Shown: positions 56,706 to 64,000 of the stretch, piece by piece
Layout: each line of letters begins with the position of its first letter
Position numbering within the stretch: position 1 is the stretch's first letter
DNA from: Pseudomonadota bacterium
Lineage (GTDB): Bacteria; Pseudomonadota; Gammaproteobacteria; Burkholderiales; Burkholderiaceae
NCBI GenBank assembly: GCA_021783435.1
Contig: JAJXUC010000002.1
Span: 1 to 64,000, forward strand
DNA: 64,000 nt
Reading direction: 5' to 3'
The notes under the pieces: generated by a model
What the model saw: the letters and a program-made list of their open reading frames with translations, nothing else
What the model was told of the DNA's origin: nothing
Databases searched by the model: none
Translations under genes and position numbers: made by a program

Positions 56706-57659
56706 TCAGCCCTGCACGGCCACTTCGGCCAGCATGCGCCGGACCTGAACATGCCAGTGCGGCAGCGCAAGCCCCAACGCGGCCTGCAGCCGACCGCAGT
56801 CCAGCCTGGAATTGGCCGGACGTGGCGCGGGCAGCGGGTAATCGGCCGTGGCGATGGGTTCCACCGCTTCGGCCCCGCAGCGCAGTGCCACACCGTGGGC
56901 GGCGGCCTGCTGCAGCACGAACTGGGCATAGCCATGCCAGGACGTGCTGCCGCCGGCAGTGAGATGGTAGAGGCCGGGCCAGGTGCCTATGGCGGTGGCG
57001 AACGATGCGTCGGTCTGCACCCGGTGCAGGGCCAGCGCGGTGACGTCGGCAATGAGTTCGGCGCTGGTGGGGGCGCCGAACTGGTCGGCGACCACGCGCA
57101 GATGTTCTCGCTCCCGTGCCAGCTTGAGCATGGTCTTGGCGAAGTTGCCGCCGCGCGCGGCATAGACCCAGGAGGTGCGAAAGATGAAGTGCCGGCAGCC
57201 GCTTTGTGCAATGGCCTGTTCACCGGCCAGCTTGCTGTGACCATAGACGCTGCGCGGCTTGGGGGCATCAAGCTCGGTGTAGGGCGCGGGCTTGCTGCCG
57301 TCGAACACATAGTCGGTGGAGTAGTGCACCAGCCAGGCGTTGTGGGCAGCGGCGTAGTCGGCCAGGAGTCTCGGCGCCTCGGCATTGATGCGCTGCGCCA
57401 GCGCGGGCTCGCTCTGGGCCTTGTCCACCGCGGTGTAGGCCGCAGCATTGACGAGGACGTCGGGCTGCTCGCGCTCGAGCGTGGCGCGCAGCGCGGCCAG
57501 GTCGCCCAGATCGGCCTGGCTGCGGTTCATCGCCAGCACCGAGCCCAGGGGGAGCAAGGCCCGGCGCAACTCCCAGCCGAGCTGGCCATCGGCACCCAGC
57601 AGCAGGATGCGCGGCGGCCGGCCGGTGTGGGCATGCGCAGGCACGGCGTTGGCACTCAT
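56706..57659 (-). CDS. rfbD: dTDP-4-dehydrorhamnose reductase
   Basis: This 317-residue SDR enzyme performs the last step of dTDP-L-rhamnose synthesis with NAD(P)H. It shows the nucleotide motif [10 protein letters not shown], the STDYVFDG stretch and the catalytic Y-x3-K in [10 protein letters not shown]. The ATG overlaps the rfbB stop as ATGA. In most bacteria rfbA and rfbC follow, but here the operon ends, so those steps must be encoded elsewhere. Confidence 0.93.
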   Translation of the reverse strand: MSANAVPAHAHTGRPPRILLLGADGQLGWELRRALLPLGSVLAMNRSQADLGDLAALRATLEREQPDVLVNAAAYTAVDKAQSEPALAQRINAEAPRLLADYAAAHNAWLVHYSTDYVFDGSKPAPYTELDAPKPRSVYGHSKLAGEQAIAQSGCRHFIFRTSWVYAARGGNFAKTMLKLAREREHLRVVADQFGAPTSAELIADVTALALHRVQTDASFATAIGTWPGLYHLTAGGSTSWHGYAQFVLQQAAAHGVALRCGAEAVEPIATADYPLPAPRPANSRLDCGRLQAALGLALPHWHVQVRRMLAEVAVQG

Positions 57660-58741
57660 GCTGCGGCGCCCGCGGTGTGAACCGCACTGCCGTACTGCTG
57701 GCCGACCCACTGCCGATACGCGCCGCTGGTGACGTGGGCCACCCAGTCGGGATGGTCCAGATACCACTGCACCGTGCGCTTGAGACCCGTGGCGAAGGTC
57801 TCCTGCGGCGTCCAGCCGAGTTCGGCTGCGATCTTGCGGGCGTCGATGGCGTAGCGGCGGTCGTGGCCGGGGCGGTCGGCCACAAAGGTGATCTGGGTCT
57901 TGTAGCTGGAGCCGTCGGCCTTCGGGCGCAAGCCGTCGAGCAGCTCGCACAGGGTGTGCACCACGTCGAGGTTCTTCACCTCGTTGCCGCCGCCGACGTT
58001 GTAGGTCTCCCCCAGGGTGCCGGCCTGCAGCACGCGGGCGATGGCGCGGCAGTGGTCATCGACATACAGCCAGTCGCGCACGTTCTGGCCGTCACCGTAC
58101 ACCGGCAGGGGCTTGCCGGCCAGGGCGTTGTGGATCATCAGCGGGATGAGCTTCTCGGGGAACTGGTAGGGGCCGTAGTTGTTGGAGCAGTTGGTGGTGA
58201 GCACCGGCAGGCCGTAGGTGTGGTGCCAGGCGCGCACGAGGTGGTCGCTGGCGGCCTTGCTGGCGCTGTAGGGGCTGTTGGGGGCGTAGGGGGTGGTCTC
58301 GGCGAAGGCGGGGTCGGTGGGGCCGAGGCTGCCGTAGACCTCGTCGGTGGAGACGTGCAGGAAGCGCAAGGCGGCCTTCTCGGCTTCAGGCAGTGACATC
58401 CAATACGCGCGGGTGGCTTCGAGCAGCTCGAAGGTGCCTTGCACATTGGTGCGGATGAAGTCGCCGGGGCCGTGGATGGAGCGGTCCACATGGCTCTCGG
58501 CGGCGAAGTGCAGGATGGCGCGCGGGCGGTGCCGGGCCAGCAGCGCGGCCACCGTGGGGCGGTCGCCGATGTCGACCTGGGCCAGGGAATAGCGCGCATC
58601 GCCCTGCACGCTGGCCAGGCTCTCCAGGTTGCCGGCGTAGGTGAGTGCGTCCAGCACGAGCACGGGCTCCTGCGACTGACTCAGCCAGTGATGAACGAAA
58701 TTGGCGCCGATGAAGCCGGCGGCTCCGGTGAGGACAATCAT
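57656..58741 (-). CDS. rfbB: dTDP-glucose 4,6-dehydratase
   Basis: This 361-residue extended SDR shows [14 protein letters not shown] (NAD site), [12 protein letters not shown] with the catalytic Thr-Asp-Glu, and the [15 protein letters not shown]yr/Lys pair. It converts dTDP-glucose to the 4-keto-6-deoxy sugar used for rhamnose and other deoxysugars in lipopolysaccharide or exopolysaccharide. A GAGG ribosome site stands five bases before the ATG. First gene of a two-gene operon with rfbD. Confidence 0.95.
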   Translation of the reverse strand: MIVLTGAAGFIGANFVHHWLSQSQEPVLVLDALTYAGNLESLASVQGDARYSLAQVDIGDRPTVAALLARHRPRAILHFAAESHVDRSIHGPGDFIRTNVQGTFELLEATRAYWMSLPEAEKAALRFLHVSTDEVYGSLGPTDPAFAETTPYAPNSPYSASKAASDHLVRAWHHTYGLPVLTTNCSNNYGPYQFPEKLIPLMIHNALAGKPLPVYGDGQNVRDWLYVDDHCRAIARVLQAGTLGETYNVGGGNEVKNLDVVHTLCELLDGLRPKADGSSYKTQITFVADRPGHDRRYAIDARKIAAELGWTPQETFATGLKRTVQWYLDHPDWVAHVTSGAYRQWVGQQYGSAVHTAGAAA

Positions 58742-58861
58742 GGAAACCTCGCAAAGGTGAACAAACGGCCACTGGGACGCCGCGCAGGCGGGACTGACCA
58801 GCCTGGAATTCTAGGCAGCCCTGCGAAATGCTCGGCTCCAGGCCCATGCCGAACCCGCACG

Positions 58862-58878
58862 GGCCGATAGAATCGGCC
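58862..58878 (+). promoter_or_regulatory. palindrome with -10 box (TAGAAT) upstream of pgi
   Basis: GGCCGAT-AGA-ATCGGCC is a perfect 7-bp inverted repeat centred on TAGAAT, in the 261-base divergent region between rfbB and pgi. The pgi start is about 130 bases downstream. The -35 region (CATGCC at 17 bases) is weak. It could be a regulator site placed over the promoter. Confidence 0.35.
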
Positions 58879-59002
58879 GCCTGAATGCGCCAGCGCGTTC
58901 AGGCCCTCCCCCTGTCTGCTCCGCACGGCGCCGCGGCGTTCGCCCGGTGCCTCGGTCAAGCGTGCCAGGCGAGGCGGCTCCCCATCTGCGCCACCCTTCG
59001 AT

Positions 59003-60511
59003 ATGCCCACACGCACCACCATCGACACCTCAGGCCTGCGCCTCGAGTTCTCCCGCCATGGCGCGCAGGCACTGGCTACGGCGCACACCACGCTGGCTAC
59101 CCTGCCCCAGAACCCGATGGATCTGGTCCGCGACACGGTGCTCAACGGCAGTGAGGGGCGTCCGGCCTGGCATGTGCTCTCGCGCCTGGGTGCGCGGGGT
59201 GACGATCAAGCCTCGCAAGCCGCCGCCGACTTCCTGCACGCCGAGCACGCACGCATGGCCGATTGGGCCGAACGCCTGGTGGCCAACGCCGGAGCCGACG
59301 GGCTCGACGTCATCCACCTCGGTGCCGGTGGCTCCGAAACGCCGATGCTGGCGCTCTACACCGCGCTTGCGGTGCTGCAGCCGTCGCGCTGCCGCATCCA
59401 TTGGGTGGCCAATCTGGACGGCTCCACGCTGGAGGCCGTGCTCGCCACCGCCAAGCCCGCCCACACCTGGGTGCTGATCAACAGCAAGTCCTTCCGCACC
59501 CAGGAAGTCATGCGCAATGCCGACGCCGTGGTGCGCTGGCTGTCGGGCCATCTGGGCGCCGAGGCAGCGCGCGCGCGGCTGGTGGCGCTGACCGCCAACG
59601 CCGACCTGGCGCACCAGCGCTTCGGCATGCCCACGGCACAGGTGTTCCGCTCGCTGCAGGAGATCGGCGGACGCTTCTCGGTCTGGAGCGCGCACGGCAT
59701 GGTGCTGCTGCTGGCCTTCGGCCGCGACATCTTCGACCAGTTTCACGCCGGCGCAAGAGCGATGGACGAACACTTCCTCGGCACCCCGCTCAACGCCTCG
59801 GGCCCGGGACTGATGGCCGGGCTGTCGCATGCCTACCGCGTGCGCTTCGGCCTGCCGCTGCTGTCCATCGGGCTGTATGGCGACGCCTTCTCGCATGTGC
59901 CGCTGTATCTGCAGCAATTGCTCATGGAGTCGCTGGGCAAGTCCACCAGCGCCGACGGCGCCCAGCCCGTGCATGTCAGCGGCCCTGCCGTCATCAGCGG
60001 CGTGGGCACGCCGGTGCAGCACACCTACTTCCAGCTCTTGCATCAGGCCGCGGTGCCGGTGTTTCACGAGATCATCGCCGTCGCCCGTCCCTGGCATGCG
60101 CGCCTGCCCGAGCATCTGGCGCTGCTGGCCAATGCACTGGGCCAGGCGGACGCGCTGTGGAACGGCAAGGATGCCTCGAGTTGGCAGACCGAGCTGATGG
60201 CCCAGGGCATGACACCCGATGCCGCCGCCCGCGCCGCCCGCCACCGCGCCTGTCCCGGCGGGCGGCCGTCCACCTTCATCTGGATGGAGCAGCTCACGCC
60301 CTATCACCTGGGCTCGCTGCTGGCGCTGTACGAACACCGCACCGTGGTGGAAGGCTGGCTCTACGGCATCAACCCCTTCGATCAATGGGGCGTGGAACTG
60401 GGCAAAACCCTGGCCGGCAGGATCGAGCACGCCCTGCTGGCGCAAAACGCCCAAGGTCTGAGTGCCGAGACCGCCGCTTCGCTGCTCTACCTCCGAGAAC
60501 AACACGCATGA
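59003..60511 (+). CDS. pgi: glucose-6-phosphate isomerase
   Basis: This 502-residue two-SIS-domain isomerase interconverts glucose-6-P and fructose-6-P. Both family signatures are seen ([13 protein letters not shown] and [16 protein letters not shown]), plus the catalytic Glu in LMESLGKS and His in [11 protein letters not shown]. It is shorter than the ~550 of E. coli and rather divergent; the [12 protein letters not shown] loop replaces the usual GIGGSxLG. Its stop overlaps the lysS start as ATGA, an uncommon pairing. Confidence 0.9.
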   Translation: MPTRTTIDTSGLRLEFSRHGAQALATAHTTLATLPQNPMDLVRDTVLNGSEGRPAWHVLSRLGARGDDQASQAAADFLHAEHARMADWAERLVANAGADGLDVIHLGAGGSETPMLALYTALAVLQPSRCRIHWVANLDGSTLEAVLATAKPAHTWVLINSKSFRTQEVMRNADAVVRWLSGHLGAEAARARLVALTANADLAHQRFGMPTAQVFRSLQEIGGRFSVWSAHGMVLLLAFGRDIFDQFHAGARAMDEHFLGTPLNASGPGLMAGLSHAYRVRFGLPLLSIGLYGDAFSHVPLYLQQLLMESLGKSTSADGAQPVHVSGPAVISGVGTPVQHTYFQLLHQAAVPVFHEIIAVARPWHARLPEHLALLANALGQADALWNGKDASSWQTELMAQGMTPDAAARAARHRACPGGRPSTFIWMEQLTPYHLGSLLALYEHRTVVEGWLYGINPFDQWGVELGKTLAGRIEHALLAQNAQGLSAETAASLLYLREQHA

Positions 60512-62034
60512 ACCCCAAAGAACCCGCCGCCTCCGTCACCCCGGGCGACGCACAAGCCTCCACCTCATCCCTGCTCGCCGAACGCCGCGCCAAACTCGCC
60601 GCGCTGCGTGCGCAAGGCAACGCCTACCCGAACGACTTCAAACCCGACGCCCAGGCTGCATCCTTGCATACCGAGTACGACGCGCTGGAACCGGATGCCG
60701 TGCTGGCGGCGGCGCGGCGGGTGCACATCGCGGGGCGGCTGATGCTCAAGCGGGTGATGGGCAAGGCCAGCTTCGGCACGCTGCAGGACAGCGGCGGACG
60801 CCTGCAGATCCATGTCAGCAACGACCATACCGGCGAAGCCGGACACGCGGCGTTCAAGCACTTCGACCTCGGCGACATCGTGGGTTGCGAAGGCTTGCTG
60901 TTCAAGACACGCACCGGTGAGCTCACGGTGCAAGCCACGCAGGTGCGCCTGCTGGCGAAGAACCTGCAACCCCTGCCCGACAAGTTTCACGGCCTGGAGG
61001 ACGTGGAAACGCGCTACCGCCAGCGTTATGTCGACCTGGTGGTGACGCCAGAGGCGCGCCAGCGTTTCGTGCAGCGCGGGCGCATCGTCTCAGCCCTGCG
61101 CCATGCCATGGAGGAGGCCGGTTTCGTCGAAGTCGAGACCCCCATGCTCCACCCCATTCCGGGCGGCGCCAACGCCAAGCCTTTCGTCACGCACCACAAC
61201 GCGCTCGACCAGCAGATGTTCCTGCGCATCGCTCCCGAGCTTTACCTCAAGCGCCTGGTGGTGGGTGGCTTTGAACGGGTGTTCGAGATCAACCGCAACT
61301 TCCGCAACGAGGGCATCTCGGTACGCCACAACCCCGAGTTCACCATGATGGAGTTCTACGCCGCCTACTGGAACCACCGCGACATGATGGACTACACCGA
61401 AGCGCTCATCCGCCAGGCCGCGATTCGCGCCTGCGGCACCGCGCGCCTGCCCTACCAGGGCCGCGAAGTCGACCTCGAAGCGCCATTCGCTCGCATGAGC
61501 GTGCGCGATTCGCTGGTGCAGGTCGCCGGGCTCAGCCTGGCCGAAGCCACGGATCCCGCCGTGCTGCGTGCGCGCATCCAAGCCGCCGGCGCCAAGGCCC
61601 CGGCGCACTGGAGCCTGGCCGAATTGCAATTCGGCCTGTTCGAGGCGGTGGCGGAGGCCCAGTTGTGGCAGCCCACCTTCATCGTCGACTATCCGGTGGA
61701 GGTCTCGCCGCTGGCGCGCGCCAGCGATGCCGACCCCGGCATCACCGAGCGCTTCGAGCTGTTCGCCACCGGGCGTGAGATCGCCAACGGATTTTCCGAA
61801 CTCAACGACCCTGAAGACCAGGCTGCGCGCTTCGCCACCCAGGCCGCCAACAAAGACGCCGGCGACGAGGAAGCGATGTATTACGACGCCGACTACATCC
61901 GCGCGCTCGAGGTGGGCATGCCGCCCACGGGCGGCTGCGGCATCGGCATCGATCGGCTGGTGATGCTGCTGACCGACGCCCCGAGCATCCGCGACGTCAT
62001 CCTGTTCCCGGCCCTGCGCCGCCAAGCCGACTGA
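60508..62034 (+). CDS. lysS: lysyl-tRNA synthetase, class II
   Basis: This 508-residue class II synthetase has an N-terminal OB-fold (~60-170: [23 protein letters not shown]), motif 2 in [20 protein letters not shown] and motif 3 in [13 protein letters not shown]. The lysine-pocket stretch PGGANAKPF is present. A disordered N-terminal 25 residues precede the core. The ATG overlaps the pgi stop, and the longer upstream frame through pgi is rejected. Confidence 0.96.
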   Translation: MNPKEPAASVTPGDAQASTSSLLAERRAKLAALRAQGNAYPNDFKPDAQAASLHTEYDALEPDAVLAAARRVHIAGRLMLKRVMGKASFGTLQDSGGRLQIHVSNDHTGEAGHAAFKHFDLGDIVGCEGLLFKTRTGELTVQATQVRLLAKNLQPLPDKFHGLEDVETRYRQRYVDLVVTPEARQRFVQRGRIVSALRHAMEEAGFVEVETPMLHPIPGGANAKPFVTHHNALDQQMFLRIAPELYLKRLVVGGFERVFEINRNFRNEGISVRHNPEFTMMEFYAAYWNHRDMMDYTEALIRQAAIRACGTARLPYQGREVDLEAPFARMSVRDSLVQVAGLSLAEATDPAVLRARIQAAGAKAPAHWSLAELQFGLFEAVAEAQLWQPTFIVDYPVEVSPLARASDADPGITERFELFATGREIANGFSELNDPEDQAARFATQAANKDAGDEEAMYYDADYIRALEVGMPPTGGCGIGIDRLVMLLTDAPSIRDVILFPALRRQAD

Positions 62035-62041
62035 ACGCGAC

Positions 62042-62833
62042 ATGGCCGCCGCCATGAAACGCTTGCGCCGCAAAGCCGCCGGCCAGCCCTTCATCTGCCA
62101 GGACCGCGGCGAAGTTTCGCTGCACTTCGGCATGGCCACGGTGCAAAGCCGCATGCGTGTGGCGACACCCGACAAACTGGTGCTGGACTACACGCGCAGC
62201 ATGATGGCCTTCTTGCTGCTGGCGGCCGAACCCAGGCATATCGTGATGCTGGGTCTGGGCGGTGGCTCGCTGGCGAAATACTGCCACGCCCAACTGCCGC
62301 ACACCCGTTTCACGGCGCTGGAAATCAGCCCTGAGGTCATCGCCATGCGCGACTTGTTCGCCATCCCGCCCGACGACGAGCGGCTTCAGGTGCTGTGCGT
62401 CGACGGCGCCGCCTGGCTGCACGACAATCCGGCTTGCTGCGATGTCCTCATGCTCGACGGCTTCGACGCCGATGGTCTGCCGCCCGCGCTGTGCAGCCAG
62501 GCCTTCTTCGACAACTGTGCCGCCGCACTGCAACCCGGCGGTGTGCTGGTGTCGAACATCTGGGCCAAGGACAGCCTGCGTGACGTTCTGGTGCAACGGC
62601 TGCGTCAGAGCTTCGGCGAGCATGTCGCCACCATCCTGGCGGAAGACGGCGAAAACACCATCGCCTTGGCCAGCAAGCAGGCCACGCTGCCATGTGCCGC
62701 CGTGTTGCACGAGCGCGCGTGCCAACTCACGCCCAGGCATGCGGTGGACCTGTGCGGCAGCGCCGCCCAACTGGCACAGGCCCTGGCCGCGGCCACCAAG
62801 GCAAACGCCTTGCACGAACCCGCCAGGCTTTGA
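62042..62833 (+). CDS. spermidine-synthase-like protein (SAM-fold)
   Basis: This 263-residue Rossmann-fold protein is related to the SpeE family. The nucleotide loop is IVMLGLGGGSLAKYCHAQLP, with an acidic residue at the end of the next strand (TALEISPEVI) and the VDGAAWL strand. It lacks the N-terminal beta-hairpin tetramer domain and the full YxE/D substrate motif of true spermidine synthases, so it may be a methyltransferase-like or otherwise altered member. It starts seven bases after lysS and is probably co-transcribed. Confidence 0.78.
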   Translation: MAAAMKRLRRKAAGQPFICQDRGEVSLHFGMATVQSRMRVATPDKLVLDYTRSMMAFLLLAAEPRHIVMLGLGGGSLAKYCHAQLPHTRFTALEISPEVIAMRDLFAIPPDDERLQVLCVDGAAWLHDNPACCDVLMLDGFDADGLPPALCSQAFFDNCAAALQPGGVLVSNIWAKDSLRDVLVQRLRQSFGEHVATILAEDGENTIALASKQATLPCAAVLHERACQLTPRHAVDLCGSAAQLAQALAAATKANALHEPARL

Positions 62834-62860
62834 CCGGATACGCATCCCTGCGCAGCGGTT

Positions 62861-63100
62861 TCAACCCTGGCGTAGCAACGCCACAATGTCGTCCTTGAGC
62901 TTGAGCCGATCCAGCCGCAGCATGTGAAGCCGGGCATCGTCGGCCGACTCCTTGCCGCGCTCGATGCGCACGATTTCCGCGTTCACCGCATCGAAGCGCG
63001 CGCACAGCGCGTCGAAATGGCCGTTGCGCTCCCGCAGCGCGACGATCGCTTTTGCCTCCTCGGGAAATTCGCGCAGCAAATCATGGTGATCCATCCACAT
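62861..63100 (-). CDS. DUF465 (YdcH-type) small protein
   Basis: This 79-residue, highly charged helical protein (HDLLREFPEEAKAIVALRERNGHFDALCARFDAVNAEIVRIERGKESADDARLHMLRLDRLKLKDDIVALL) is typical of DUF465/YdcH, predicted as two helices forming a coiled coil. Function is unknown. It is convergent with the preceding gene and divergent from sixA. Confidence 0.82.
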   Translation of the reverse strand: MWMDHHDLLREFPEEAKAIVALRERNGHFDALCARFDAVNAEIVRIERGKESADDARLHMLRLDRLKLKDDIVALLRQG

Positions 63101-63319
63101 GGCGAGCTCCAGGTTGTCCGTCTGCCGATCTTAGGGCCTGTCCGCTCCGGCCTGCCCGCAGCATTGCCGACTTGGCCTTGGGCGCTGCAACTGCAAGCCG
63201 CGACGCCCATCCGCAGGGGCCCGCCCGCTTGCGACGCTGTCACAAACCTTGGGTAAAGTCAGCGCATCACCGAGCACAAGCAAAGCTTGCAGCAGCCACA
63301 ACCGTTCGAGGACGCCCTG

Positions 63320-63820
63320 ATGCATTCACCCCTGCATGTGATTTTCTGGCGTCATGCCGAAGCCGAAGACATCGACGCATGCGGCGATGTCGACGCGGAC
63401 GCTCAGGCCGATCTGCGCCGCGCTCTCACCCGCCAGGGCCAACGCGACGCCAGCCGCGTGGCCGCATGGATCAAGGCCCATGTGCCCAAACCCTGGGTGG
63501 TGTGCGCCAGTCCGGCGTTGCGTGCACGGCAGACGGCGATGGCGCTGGTGGATTACCCCGTGGACGAACCGCGCCTTGCGCCCGACCGCGGTGTGGACGA
63601 TCTGTTCGCCGCGATCACCGCTCACGACGACGCCCACAACGCCCTGGTGCTGTGCGGCCACCAGCCCACTATCGGGCGCGCCGCCTTGCGCTGGCTCAGC
63701 GGTTGCGAGCGAGCCTTCAGCCTGCGCAAGAGCGGGCTCGTCTGGGTGGCCGAGCGCCAGCGCGACAGCAGTTCCGCCCGCGTGCTGCGTGCCTGCATCA
63801 GCGCCGATCTCCTGGATTGA
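63320..63820 (+). CDS. sixA: phosphohistidine phosphatase SixA-like
   Basis: This 166-residue histidine-phosphatase-family protein has the catalytic R-H-A in IFWRHAEAED in place of RHG, the CASPALRARQTAMAL stretch and the second His in LVLCGHQPTIG. SixA removes phosphate from phosphohistidine on signalling or PTS proteins. GAGGA seven bases before ATG 63320 supports this start over one 11 codons earlier. Confidence 0.88.
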   Translation: MHSPLHVIFWRHAEAEDIDACGDVDADAQADLRRALTRQGQRDASRVAAWIKAHVPKPWVVCASPALRARQTAMALVDYPVDEPRLAPDRGVDDLFAAITAHDDAHNALVLCGHQPTIGRAALRWLSGCERAFSLRKSGLVWVAERQRDSSSARVLRACISADLLD

Positions 63821-64000
63821 CGCGCGCTGGCCGCGGCCTGTCCCACGGCACGAGATTGGCGACCAGATGCGAAATCTGCAACCAACAATGTCTGCGCCGC
63901 GTGGAACCCCCCTTTCAGCGGTGGTCATCGATACGATGAAGTGACTGTGCCGAGCAGGGTGCCTGCAGGGCGCTTCTCATCTCCCCGACATGGTGAACCA
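63821..64000 (+). other. right-edge intergenic sequence
   Basis: The last 180 bases contain no gene I can support. A short ATG-initiated frame at the very edge (GACATGGTGAACCA) might be the start of the next gene, but too little is visible. Confidence 0.4.

Noticed and set aside
59030..60505. 491-codon minus-strand frame opposite pgi
   Set aside because: Gln/His/Gly-rich shadow with no motif; pgi on the plus strand carries both isomerase signatures.
59263..60507. Extension of lysS by 415 codons back through pgi
   Set aside because: Out of frame with pgi and without homology; LysS begins at the ATGA overlap.
1..64000. CRISPR arrays, insertion sequences, prophage genes, att sites, toxin-antitoxin pairs
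   Set aside because: No regularly spaced direct repeats, transposases, integrases, terminal inverted repeats with target duplications, or small convergent toxin-antitoxin gene pairs were seen on either strand.

Overview
The window is a dense, high-GC stretch of bacterial chromosome carrying about 60 protein genes and one tRNA. Gene content and order point to a betaproteobacterium of the order Burkholderiales: rpsO-pnp-qor-tpiA-secG-tRNA-Leu-nuoA..N-DUF2818, Rieske/xseB-ispA-dxs, and polA/DUF2782-thrB with a BPSS1780-type membrane protein. The genus cannot be fixed from the sequence alone. I see no insertion sequence, prophage, CRISPR array, rRNA or clear genomic island.

Layout. (1) 1-9239, plus strand: Pel exopolysaccharide export genes pelB (5' end outside the window), pelC, pelD, pelE, pelF and pelG. 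They encode the periplasmic/outer-membrane scaffold, the c-di-GMP receptor, the cytosolic glycosyltransferase and the inner-membrane transporter. pelA is not in the window and should lie just upstream. (2) 9326-10690, plus: an MltB-type lytic transglycosylase and a tiny lipoprotein. (3) 10728-14399, minus: an EamA-type transporter and the DNA-uptake channel ComEC. (4) 14535-35633, minus: a long co-directional block that in transcription order holds rpsO, pnp, a quinone oxidoreductase, tpiA, secG, tRNA-Leu(GAG), all 14 complex I genes nuoA-nuoN, DUF2818 and a Nudix hydrolase. (5) 35961-38884: a metallophosphoesterase, tsaD (minus), rpsU and yqeY. (6) 39019-43172, minus: folE2, then the isoprenoid genes xseB-ispA-dxs, with an orphan Rieske oxygenase diverging at 43380. 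(7) 44567-47532: a mercaptopyruvate-type sulfurtransferase, two universal stress proteins and a Tat-exported dienelactone hydrolase (minus). (8) 47609-56641: polA (minus) diverging from DUF2782-thrB-cytochrome P450-BPSS1780-lemA-TPM-TPM. (9) 56706-58741, minus: rfbB-rfbD (dTDP-sugar synthesis, without rfbA or rfbC). (10) 59003-63820: pgi-lysS-spermidine-synthase-like gene, a DUF465 protein (minus) and sixA.

Functionally this is mostly core metabolism and information processing with a biofilm operon at the left edge. The points most worth following are: a PelD whose c-di-GMP inhibitory-site motif looks lost; an orphan Rieske oxygenase divergent from the isoprenoid operon, with a strong inverted repeat over its promoter; an orphan P450 behind thrB; several genes whose -10 box sits 6-8 bases before the start codon (candidate leaderless mRNAs); and a hairpin in an unusually wide gap inside the nuo operon. 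Nothing here proves a wholly new system. Start codons were moved from the longest reading frame where homology, a ribosome binding site or operon spacing argued for it; each entry says so where it matters.
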